IMG/VR virus record: IMGVR_UViG_3300027741_000030
Coordinates: 51,656 to 115,655 of that record
Source: a virus
DNA: 64,000 bases
Reading direction: 5' to 3' (one strand)
The notes under the pieces were generated by a model that searched no databases, was not told where the DNA came from, and saw only the letters and a program-made list of their open reading frames with translations. Of the stretch, positions 27,201 through 33,863 are shown piece by piece; the first letter of the stretch is position 1, and every line of letters begins with the position of its first letter. The position numbers were made by a program, and so were the translations under genes.

Positions 27201-28708
27201 GGGGAAAGATGAATCTTGCAGCAAAAGGCTTTACAGGTAATTTAGAAGCTCTAGGTCCAAAAGCAGTTGAAACATTATCTAAGATTGCTGATGCTGTTTC
27301 TGAAGCAACAGCTTCTTCAAACAAAACTGGACTATTAAAAGATCAATATGCAATGCTTGATAAATTAACTGCACAACAAAAGGCGTTAATGAAGGCTGCA
27401 AAAGGACAAAGCGTAGCACAGCAAATAAGTACTAAAGATCAACTTAAAGCTCTTCAGGCACAAATTGATGCAAACAATAAACTTGCGGATGCAAGATTAA
27501 AAGCTCTTGATGCTGCAAAACAAGAAGGAGATATAGCAAGAGAAATTGCTAAGAAGCAAGCAGAGTATGATGCTGCCTTAGCAACAGGTAATTCAGCTGC
27601 AGCACAACAGGCAAGCTTAGATATTCAAGGGCTTCAATCAGATCAGCAATATCTTGCACAGAAAAAAGCAATTGAAGATGCGCTTAAATTACAAAATGCA
27701 CCACTTGAAGCAAAAATAAAAGCAATTAACGAAGGTCAAGAAAAACTTTCAAATCAAGCAGCCCTTGCAGCTGAAAGTTTAGGAAAAATTAATGAAAAGA
27801 TAGCAACACAAAAACAAAAAATTGATGACGTTAATTCAGCAATGACAACATTTAGAATAAATGCAATCGCAGCTGGCAAAACTCTTGAAGAGTATGCTTT
27901 GACCAAAGAAGGAAAACAAGATGCTGCAGCAGTTGTAGGTGCATCAAAGACAGCGGGAATAAAAGTGCCTACCAGTGGCGGCGGTCATTACGAAGGAAGC
28001 ACATTTGTTCCAGACAAAAAGAATGTTGGATCACAAGCACTAGACTTAGTCAATCAGACTGAAGATGCTGTAGCCTCAGCTCTATCCTCAAAGGGCATTC
28101 AAATGGGTAGCGGAGACATCTACATTGTTGGAAAAGATGGAAAGAAAACAAAAGTTGATGCAACTTCATATCAAGATGGTAAAAAATCTAGTGCAGGTAT
28201 AAACAAATCCATGGTAAATGGAAAAGAAAAACTATCTGTTCAAGCATTGCAATTAACTGCAGAAAAAATACCTACAAAACAGGGAACAGAATTTTTTATT
28301 AAAGACCAAAAATACAAGATTACTGGGCCAGTGGGTTCTAACGGATATCTTCCAATTGAAAAAGCTGGATACGGAACAATGAATCTAAATCCAAGAATTC
28401 CTACAATTGTTGGAGACAGAGGCCCAGAGCTAGCATTTGGCGGAATGATTATTCCTAATATGGCTAAGGTGCCATTTTCTTCTCCAAGATATGATGTAAA
28501 TAAAGCAAATCTTAGATTTGAATCAATGCGTGATAGTTCAAGCGGAAGCGTAATTAATCTTACTCAAAACATTTATCCTTCAGACGGAATGAATACAGAA
28601 GCATTTGTAAGACAAGTTGTTCAGCAAACAAAGCAAGCTATTGGACAAGATACAAAATTAAATGCTAAAATGGTAGGAAATTCAATGAATGTGAGTATTA
28701 GATCATGA
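21215..28708 (+). CDS. Tape measure protein with embedded ADP-ribosyltransferase-like domain
   Basis: The protein has 2497 residues. Residues about 160-530 are the TP901-type tape measure core (GRQLTVGLTVPLVAFGAAAQ, AVENQTSTSLADLTEAIPKAG). A hydrophobic segment lies near 540-575, and others near 1600-1640 and 1705-1730. Glycine-rich linkers with the motif LVGEKGPEIFVPKNAGG recur (also VGDRGPELAFGG near the end). Residues about 1010-1570 form an inserted non-repetitive block. Its last part carries an R-S-E ADP-ribosyltransferase pattern: R1448 (LHRGV), S1485 (SWSTNKDTAEGFG) and E1531-S-E1533 (NESEVYMGGKFKVI). The C-terminal third is coiled coil. The protein sets tail length and is ejected with DNA, so the insert may act in the host. 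Start is ATG at 21215 after a short gap. Confidence 0.85.
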   Translation: MADNLITTNITANADFTSLKTQLAAVTAQLIKLQETTAGTNAKLANQIAVMNKSFAETMRSTGQFSSHFVSLTSDVEKFGKNLDRGRLKLNDYYNTWNGHTKKTSNLIKDLAKQQVMLEQSIIQPLGKNAQGLMQYNIMVAKGLDEIKNKTALARQEAAIMNKVMQDGAGQLINWGKNTQWAGRQLTVGLTVPLVAFGAAAQKAFREADAELVRLTKVYGGLAATSSQDLAQVRKDVSATAKEIASSYGVAYKDTISLAADLAATGKQGNDLLQATQQTTRLAVLGEVDRQDAMKATLAIQNAFKQNTDQLTESIDFLNAVENQTSTSLADLTEAIPKAGPVIKSLGGDVKDLALYLTAMKEGGVNAAEGANAIKSAMASLINPTKVATEMFASFGIDLRGIVTKDAGDLTQTILDLQSALDGLNPLDKSRAIEQLFGKFQFARMSALFENLGKSGSQTLQVMDLMKASASDLANISSRELKLMTESASGQFKRAWASVQADLASTGEQFLRVSTKVLNVVDKIIKFFENLPKPIKTFLNVLGGITAVTGPIIMLTGVLGNFLGYIIKGIFHLKQLGKGGQGFKLLTPEIMAAEAAAKGLATSFYSDSEATIVLSNAVNTLAESFANLEMKANAAKVAVQPAVTTVAGNAVAPGVFGQRVVDKNNPLIGAPYSRDMSHLIPTQMPQAGTIFGTVPGAGPVNVRIGKNPQAYMDQDMPKIPGVTSVNNVSTGIVASEAAKWHAMTAAIAMQSEAEIKLLKTEVMATGTVTESLSQSYQALLPQFSEITQLAAAETKAIVADLQASKITVDEARAKVIQMNATVEAMLAETAAATAAGMGRTVNLTTVPLTSQPVVDPATGKSNMKEMFHKGTTKEIADRIARALGGVRTSGAGYNIHTTKPQQLNSGGRVYNPSRDGNIVPGDTSINYDNTPAVLQEGGYVLNQGASKNNPDLVSLAKNSRNSGGKIVPAVVTPGETYFPPEVAETIMPTLEKANKGSKISLRNVGGYIGGLVKRSKKNYGISFEDSEQMRRYVEYHTSSNFDQYAKAASIANDAEALVSLGLNPEQAVKEADRWFEERYNKALENNNGIFKQSEFDKVTQESYSDLQKHLKKRYGITKPISKEWRTLSKSGSQQMKTQSWRYVRGKVDYTIRNKIFDLLGEPGKRLKKEAVFANQERAHYTSGSTQAKSGFNYLGQAVIQPWEINQLAHELSRYGVIQNSFSLSSAENKQQFDRIAKNLGYLDHDDMLESLKGKKSSPAKPPRVFKVENGMTAPLRKMVSSSPAQFKNYMRLPAVARMLAMSGARFNAGGAVGGSVRKDKHNYGKLPAWIIRNEKIKNLANTDPAHGVLQIGKYHPALHVRNQYVAPSIRYKSNYEPFTWDKGPQAGQTVYSPRRTGGVPAFETGTIETRAKTALYNYMQGDYQAINDPAVQTYLSTLRTKFTGTLHRGVRNISSLPPVISNLIKEGKWDELVGKEFIMRRSSWSTNKDTAEGFGQLQLIANVKNRNAVPASEIFPNLTFQSPQGPVPVNESEVYMGGKFKVIAADKNRLKLQAIYDAARENGGPVNAGRPYLVGEKGPEIFVPKNAGGVIPGYNVGGMVKSMIMSTLGYTGGSMLGGMTGLPGGAMIGGMLGSMFGMGGDSSMGRSPRPQPEGPRMENGMFSKNFSMEHFTKPIGPAGKLADKLNLLGLSGGRFSNVLAKIGPLLARLPMAFNPVGVAIAAVTAATVLGVKRWKDHNEHLRIGMLQYSLTAEAAKKAGVKFTDYNTKLADTVANIKAIRERNQLLYESMESAGMPIEMTIEQYKKLRKEVKDSYADQIKLINQTKGEGNTRKLAEDLKIELMAAGMSAEDATKKIWAMFKLSEKAKDAATFTLGNSGFNKIKDGQSVAVSAISRYNAAAKEGGREGAGAVQTGLTSIDAGIQDMIARSKKAAKADKSGNTKVLTEYQAQEAMLNKLNSLESSKARLTKATRDEMIKQNPELKKIINPLDTIVSLWGKMNLAAKGFTGNLEALGPKAVETLSKIADAVSEATASSNKTGLLKDQYAMLDKLTAQQKALMKAAKGQSVAQQISTKDQLKALQAQIDANNKLADARLKALDAAKQEGDIAREIAKKQAEYDAALATGNSAAAQQASLDIQGLQSDQQYLAQKKAIEDALKLQNAPLEAKIKAINEGQEKLSNQAALAAESLGKINEKIATQKQKIDDVNSAMTTFRINAIAAGKTLEEYALTKEGKQDAAAVVGASKTAGIKVPTSGGGHYEGSTFVPDKKNVGSQALDLVNQTEDAVASALSSKGIQMGSGDIYIVGKDGKKTKVDATSYQDGKKSSAGINKSMVNGKEKLSVQALQLTAEKIPTKQGTEFFIKDQKYKITGPVGSNGYLPIEKAGYGTMNLNPRIPTIVGDRGPELAFGGMIIPNMAKVPFSSPRYDVNKANLRFESMRDSSSGSVINLTQNIYPSDGMNTEAFVRQVVQQTKQAIGQDTKLNAKMVGNSMNVSIRS

Positions 28709-29151
28709 CTTTAACATTGCCCGTAGGTTCGGCTTTATTTATACAAGATGCTAATGGAACTTGGCAAAAGTTAACTGAGCATAACAGATCACCCATATCT
28801 TTTGATACTCAAAGAATTGAAAGAACATCTAGGATGTCAAACGGAAGTCTTAGAAAAGTATTTGTAGCAGATAAAAAATCTTTGTCTACTTCATGGACCA
28901 TGGTACCTTCATATAATTCAATGACTGTAGACGGCGGTTGGGGAGCTGAAGATTTAAAATCATTTTATTTAAGTGCAAAAGGTCAAGGTACATTTAATGT
29001 TAGAATAGCCTATAATCTATCTAGAACTGAAGATTTTATTGCTACATTTACCTCATGCTCATTTAGTATTATAAAAAGAAATGTTAAGGCTAGCTCTTCT
29101 GACACGCCACAGCTTTTTTGGGATGTATCTATTTCATTGGAAGAAGTATAA
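28705..29151 (+). CDS. Minor tail protein (distal tail-like)
   Basis: This 148-residue beta-rich protein (IQDANGTWQKLTEHNRSPISFDTQRIERTSRMSNG and AYNLSRTEDFIATFTSCSFSI...WDVSISLEEV) starts by ATGA overlap with the tape measure gene and ends by overlap with the hub gene. In siphophages the gene after the tape measure is usually the distal tail protein, and the size and fold pattern suit a short Dit or tail-tip ring protein. No carbohydrate-binding extension is present. Confidence 0.6.
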   Translation: MTLTLPVGSALFIQDANGTWQKLTEHNRSPISFDTQRIERTSRMSNGSLRKVFVADKKSLSTSWTMVPSYNSMTVDGGWGAEDLKSFYLSAKGQGTFNVRIAYNLSRTEDFIATFTSCSFSIIKRNVKASSSDTPQLFWDVSISLEEV

Positions 29152-32100
29152 TGTTAACGGCATCTTCTAGTGTTTTAAATGCAATAAATAAATCAACAAG
29201 CATCTCAATTACAAATGGATGCATGCTTGAATATAATATGAATGACATTATCCAGGGTACCTCTATAACGGCTCCAGAAGGGGTTTTAACGGCCTCTTTA
29301 ACAGCTTCTGCAGATCAGGGAGGGTATACCTACAAACCCTTTGAAAAGCTATTTCCAATAACCAGCATAATTGACCCAAGACGCCCAAAATACGCTGGAA
29401 TTCAATACATGATTGCGGGAGATCCAAGCTTAGCAACAACGCTATCAAGTGGTGTGGGGTCAAAAGATACATACGCTTCTTCTAAAGAATTTTCTAAAAG
29501 GCTTTATTTTTCAAGTATAAAAACTGCATATAAATATTGGGTTACACCGAAAGCATCTGGAAACTCATTATCAAATTGTATTTTATCATTAACATATCCT
29601 GCAGCAAAAACAGCAGTGTCAAACAAAATAACTATTAAGTTTGAGGTATCTCATTCAAAACCTACATCTTGGAATCTGAAGCTATTAAACTTGTCTGGCT
29701 CTGAATCTACTATATATACAGGAACAACCTGCCCAGATTCTGGAATTGTAAATCTTTATTATAATGGATCTACATGGACAGAGACAGAGCCATCATTACC
29801 ATCAACAGGAGTTGATTTAAGCGGACTAAAGCTACAAATAAATTCAATTAGCACATCAGGTGGGTATTTAGGAATAATAGAAATGTCTGCAAGGTATATT
29901 GTAGATATAACACAAAGGCTAGAATCATTTACTATATCCCAAAGCGCATCAGATTCAGTGGATGGAATTGTTCCAGTAGGCTCTGTTACAGCAAACTCAA
30001 TTTCACTTAATTTAAATTCATACGATAGGGTATGTGAAAATTATGACAAAGCAATAGCTTTTAATAAAAGTAAAATTAATTTGTATAAAAATGTTATGGT
30101 TAAGCCCTATGTTGTTATTGAATCTGAAAAAATAAATTTAGGTGTTTATTATTTAGAATCATCAGACATAAGTGAATTTGGAGATGTATCAATTACTGCC
30201 TTAGATGGGGCTAAAGAATTACAGTATATTAAGCCACCAGATACTGTGACAAAAGATATGTCTTCTGTTGCAATAATAAGAAGATTGCTTGACTCAGTTG
30301 GATTTACAAATTATAAGTTTAATGTTGCTGAAACAGATACGGCAACTATAACTCCAAATTATTGGTATACAGATCCAAACAAAACCGTGTGGGAACATAT
30401 TCAAGATTTATGTAAAGACACTCAAATGGTTGCTGTATTTGATCAAAATGATGTTTTGCAATTTTACCCAAGAGATTACATATTTGCAAAAAATAAATCT
30501 CCACAAATGTCATTTAGGTATAGTGCAAAATCTGACAAGCTTTCAAACATAGCATCTTTATCAGTAGAAACTGTCCCATCTGCAAAAGCAGTTAAGGTTT
30601 TGTATAGCCCGCAGCTTAGTTCTTCGTACGACATTAGCTCAAAAGATATCCTATATAGTTCTCCAGTAGTATCTCTTGGAGCAGCAGCACTCACTAAAGA
30701 TCTTTTACCAAATGCTCCAGCAGAGGGAACACAAGGAACAGACGACTATGCACCTCTAGGTGTAGCTTATTTGGAGCCAGTTGTAATCAGAGGGCAAGAA
30801 AAGCAATTATATTCTTATAGCGGTTATCTTGTTATTGAAAAAGAAATTATTGAATACGATGCAATACAATATCAATATCAAGACATTAACGATTCGTCTG
30901 TTAAGTATAAATGGATGCAATCTGAATCTGATGTTCAAAAAAGCCAGGGCCTTGCAAAACCAAATACTTTTGCTCCAACAGGTAAATATAGAATAAAAGC
31001 TAGAAATGTTTTTAATGTTGTTTCCAGCACTGACACCGCTTCATTGACTCACATTGTAAATACTGACACATTAGCAGCAGAATGGGAAGGTAAAAAATGG
31101 AACAGCGTTGCTGGAACAATTACATCAGATCAATCTGTTTTTACATTAAAAGAAGTTGTTGCATCAACAACAAATAATTTATTTAATCCAATACCAAAAT
31201 CTATGATGACGCTGTTTGCACCTAATGCAACTACAGTTGTAAATGCAGATAAAACTTTGCCAAATTCTTATAATCAAAATACAATTTATTCAATGGCAAC
31301 AACTAATGCAAAGTATTTAAATGGCAACAGCTTTGTTATAGGAACCAACATGTACTTCCCCTTAATTAAAGATCCAAAAACTCAGTTAGGCACTGGAGAG
31401 CAAAGAGTTACCTCTGGCTTGGCATTTTCTTTAAGCCCAGATAATAGAAGCGGATACCTTCTTACAGTATCAACATCTCAAAATTCTAATGGTGAAAAGA
31501 ACTATAGAGATGTAAATTTTTATAAAATAGTTGATGGAAAACCTGTGTCTATGACTAACTCTCAAAAAGATACAGACGGAACAATTATTACAAATATTAA
31601 TGGCGGTCAACTTTATAGAATAGATATTCGTGCAAACTATTCAATACCAGCTGGAGGAACAACCAAAGTTCTTGCGCTTAAAATTTTAATAAATAATAAA
31701 ACATTTGTTGTTGTTGACTCTAATCCATTAAGCATAACTGAAAAAATTGGTCTATTGTCTCTTCAGGGGACATCTGCTTTTGACTACGTCTATTCATCTT
31801 CAATAACCTCAGCAGAATTTTTAGCCAATAATAGTTTTAATTTGTATAAAGGATTTTTAGGTGGAGAATCTTCTGTTGTTAAAAATTTTGGAGACTTTAT
31901 TTTTGATCAAGGTAAAAAAGTAGAGAGCCCTTCCTGGATAAAAGAATTTGGTCCAGTAGCAAGAGAACTAAGAAGAATACAAACTAGATACACTACTCCA
32001 GGATTTCCAAAATATTCTCAGCTTGTAAATAACCCAGACGTTACAATTGTTGGCGAATCAATAGATTCTTTTACAATGGATATATTTGCAATGAATAACA

Positions 32101-32534
32101 GTGGAGCTTTTGCCTCATTAGCAAATGGTGAAGAAAAATCTTTTACTGTTGTAGGAGATTTTATTGTTCCATCTGATCCATTTCAATATATGGATTCCAC
32201 ATTAACAGATTTAGACAAACAAGAACAAGTTAGTTTTGAGTCTACATGGATTCAAAGAGAAACAGAGGCTAGAGATTTAGCAAAATGGATGACTGAGCAA
32301 TGGTCTAAGCAGCAAAGAGTAATTACCCTAGAAACATTTATAAACCCATTGATTCAAATAGGAGATGTTATTGAAATTTCTTATCCAGAAAATAAAATAT
32401 ACTCTTCAGAAGATACAGGTATACCTTCAGGATATTTGGCAAGCAAGTTTGCAGTGCTATCTTTAGACACCACTTATGATAATCAATCTTCTCCAACAAC
32501 AAGAATAACCTGTAGATCGATTTATACTGGATAA
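29151..32534 (+). CDS. Tail hub/tip protein (Tal-like)
   Basis: This is a 1127-residue protein starting at the ATG at 29151, which overlaps the preceding stop; in-frame codons further upstream lie within the previous gene. Residues about 275-440 contain a hub-like region (YKNVMVKPYVVIESEKINLGVYYLES, then VSITALDGAKELQYIKPPDTVTKD and VAIIRRLLDSVGF), similar to the start of siphophage hub/Tal proteins. A beta-sandwich, possibly concanavalin-like (SGLAFSLSPDNRSGYLLTVSTSQ...YRIDIRA...LKILINNK), follows near 740-880. No peptidase motif is evident. It likely forms the tail tip with the Dit-like protein. Confidence 0.7.
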   Translation: MLTASSSVLNAINKSTSISITNGCMLEYNMNDIIQGTSITAPEGVLTASLTASADQGGYTYKPFEKLFPITSIIDPRRPKYAGIQYMIAGDPSLATTLSSGVGSKDTYASSKEFSKRLYFSSIKTAYKYWVTPKASGNSLSNCILSLTYPAAKTAVSNKITIKFEVSHSKPTSWNLKLLNLSGSESTIYTGTTCPDSGIVNLYYNGSTWTETEPSLPSTGVDLSGLKLQINSISTSGGYLGIIEMSARYIVDITQRLESFTISQSASDSVDGIVPVGSVTANSISLNLNSYDRVCENYDKAIAFNKSKINLYKNVMVKPYVVIESEKINLGVYYLESSDISEFGDVSITALDGAKELQYIKPPDTVTKDMSSVAIIRRLLDSVGFTNYKFNVAETDTATITPNYWYTDPNKTVWEHIQDLCKDTQMVAVFDQNDVLQFYPRDYIFAKNKSPQMSFRYSAKSDKLSNIASLSVETVPSAKAVKVLYSPQLSSSYDISSKDILYSSPVVSLGAAALTKDLLPNAPAEGTQGTDDYAPLGVAYLEPVVIRGQEKQLYSYSGYLVIEKEIIEYDAIQYQYQDINDSSVKYKWMQSESDVQKSQGLAKPNTFAPTGKYRIKARNVFNVVSSTDTASLTHIVNTDTLAAEWEGKKWNSVAGTITSDQSVFTLKEVVASTTNNLFNPIPKSMMTLFAPNATTVVNADKTLPNSYNQNTIYSMATTNAKYLNGNSFVIGTNMYFPLIKDPKTQLGTGEQRVTSGLAFSLSPDNRSGYLLTVSTSQNSNGEKNYRDVNFYKIVDGKPVSMTNSQKDTDGTIITNINGGQLYRIDIRANYSIPAGGTTKVLALKILINNKTFVVVDSNPLSITEKIGLLSLQGTSAFDYVYSSSITSAEFLANNSFNLYKGFLGGESSVVKNFGDFIFDQGKKVESPSWIKEFGPVARELRRIQTRYTTPGFPKYSQLVNNPDVTIVGESIDSFTMDIFAMNNSGAFASLANGEEKSFTVVGDFIVPSDPFQYMDSTLTDLDKQEQVSFESTWIQRETEARDLAKWMTEQWSKQQRVITLETFINPLIQIGDVIEISYPENKIYSSEDTGIPSGYLASKFAVLSLDTTYDNQSSPTTRITCRSIYTG

Positions 32535-32545
32535 AATGGTAGAAT
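32517..32545 (+). promoter_or_regulatory. Extended -10 promoter, likely leaderless
   Basis: TGGTAGAAT (32537-32545) ends exactly six bases before the ATG at 32552. The -35 at 17 bases (TCGATT, 32517-32522) is weak. No ribosome site lies before that ATG. Confidence 0.45.
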
Positions 32546-32551
32546 GTAAAT

Positions 32552-32917
32552 ATGAGCAATATTAAACAGCCAGCGTCAAAAACAGCAAAGCCGCAAAAGC
32601 TTTTGCTGTTTCCTGGAGACCCATTAATAAAAACATTAAAGCCAGACTATTACGTAATTGTTGACCCATCAACATTAGAAGAGATTGGTGTTTCTGGATT
32701 ACAAAATACAGATGAGCAAACAACTGTTGAAGATGATGAGGCTGCAGCGGAAGAAGAATTTTATGGTGGCCTAGAAGCTCCAAATCTAGAAGATATAACT
32801 TTGATAAGTAAAAAAATGATTACAGACGATAATAAAAACCAATATGTTGAATTTGTTTTTAACATTAAAAATCACGTAGGCGATAAAGTGGTAGGAGTGC
32901 ATGGATATGGACAATAA
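32552..32917 (+). CDS. Hypothetical tail-module protein
   Basis: This 121-residue acidic protein has a Lys/Pro-rich first 15 residues, an acidic linker (TTVEDDEAAAEEEF) and a short C-terminal beta region (YVEFVFNIKNHVGDKVVGVHGYG). I recognise no family. It overlaps the next gene by 17 bases and is preceded by an extended -10 with leaderless spacing. Its place between hub and fibre genes suggests a tail-tip accessory or assembly factor. Confidence 0.5.
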   Translation: MSNIKQPASKTAKPQKLLLFPGDPLIKTLKPDYYVIVDPSTLEEIGVSGLQNTDEQTTVEDDEAAAEEEFYGGLEAPNLEDITLISKKMITDDNKNQYVEFVFNIKNHVGDKVVGVHGYGQ

Positions 32918-33863
32918 TTTAAATGTAACTGGAGAATATTTTTTTTATGAAGATGGAAAAGAAATATATCGCAGTAAAAATATTTTAACTAAATTTGGTA
33001 AAAGATACATTACTCAATACCTTGCAGGAAAATCTACTTCAAATTTAAAAGATATAGCGCTAGGAGTTGGATCAACAGCAGCAACAATAAATGATACTCA
33101 ACTTGAATTTGAATTTTATAAATCAGTTGTAAACATGAGCAGCGTAGATATACAGACTAGTCAACTAACTGGAGAAAGCACATACGGAATAGTTTATAAA
33201 TCAACAGTCCCAGTAGACGTAGCTGGAGTTATAAGCGAGGTTGGTTTATTTCCTTCAGTGACATTTGGCAGTACAGATTATGCAGGAAATTCAATATCAA
33301 CTTTTGAAAATAATCAAGAGTGGTACGATTCAAATAAAGAATTTGCACAATCATTAACATCTCCTGAGCCAAAAATTGGAACCTACTATATTTCAATTGG
33401 TGCAGCATCTTCACAATCTAAAAATTATTTTTATAATTTTAATTTAGATATTTCTGGGTATAGTTCAAATGACAGTCTAACATTAGCGTACTACCAGTCT
33501 GATTTAAATTTAGACTATGTGTTTGTAAGAACATATGATTCAAATGACAGATATTATGAAATTAGGTACCCTTCAAACAATTCAATAGGATATAAAATAA
33601 ACTCTTTAACTTTAAACAATTTATATACTAGTGGATACGGAAATGGAACACCCGATAATGAGTCTATTGTTAAAATATCAGTAGGGGTTAAAGCAAAGTC
33701 TTCGGGCTCAACAAATGTTTTATTTGATGGCTTAAGAATTAATGATGAAGATGCGTTTAGATCTGACTACGGACTAATAAGCAGATCAGTTTTATCTACA
33801 CCAATTGTAAAAACTTTGGGAAAGCAAATGGACATAGAGTATAGATTGGGAATTAATTTCTAG
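32901..33863 (+). CDS. Tail/baseplate protein, beta-rich
   Basis: This 320-residue protein starts ATG at 32901 (a second ATG two codons on is possible). The N-terminal 100 residues (VTGEYFFYEDGKEIYRSKNILTKFGKRYITQYLAGK...IALGVGSTAATINDTQL) resemble the conserved opening of phage tail proteins that describe a value field and difference, often called DUF2313/tail-collar-like, but this is uncertain. The rest is Ser/Tyr/Asn-rich beta structure, probably a jelly roll (NYFYNFNLDISGYSSNDSLTLAYYQSD). It overlaps the next gene by one base. Its role is inferred as a tail-tip or fibre attachment protein. Confidence 0.5.
   Translation: MDMDNNLNVTGEYFFYEDGKEIYRSKNILTKFGKRYITQYLAGKSTSNLKDIALGVGSTAATINDTQLEFEFYKSVVNMSSVDIQTSQLTGESTYGIVYKSTVPVDVAGVISEVGLFPSVTFGSTDYAGNSISTFENNQEWYDSNKEFAQSLTSPEPKIGTYYISIGAASSQSKNYFYNFNLDISGYSSNDSLTLAYYQSDLNLDYVFVRTYDSNDRYYEIRYPSNNSIGYKINSLTLNNLYTSGYGNGTPDNESIVKISVGVKAKSSGSTNVLFDGLRINDEDAFRSDYGLISRSVLSTPIVKTLGKQMDIEYRLGINF

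Noticed and set aside
26665-27324. Reverse-strand frames of about 120 and 90 codons in the tape measure gene
   Set aside because: No promoter or ribosome site is seen, and they lie opposite an unbroken forward coiled-coil region.
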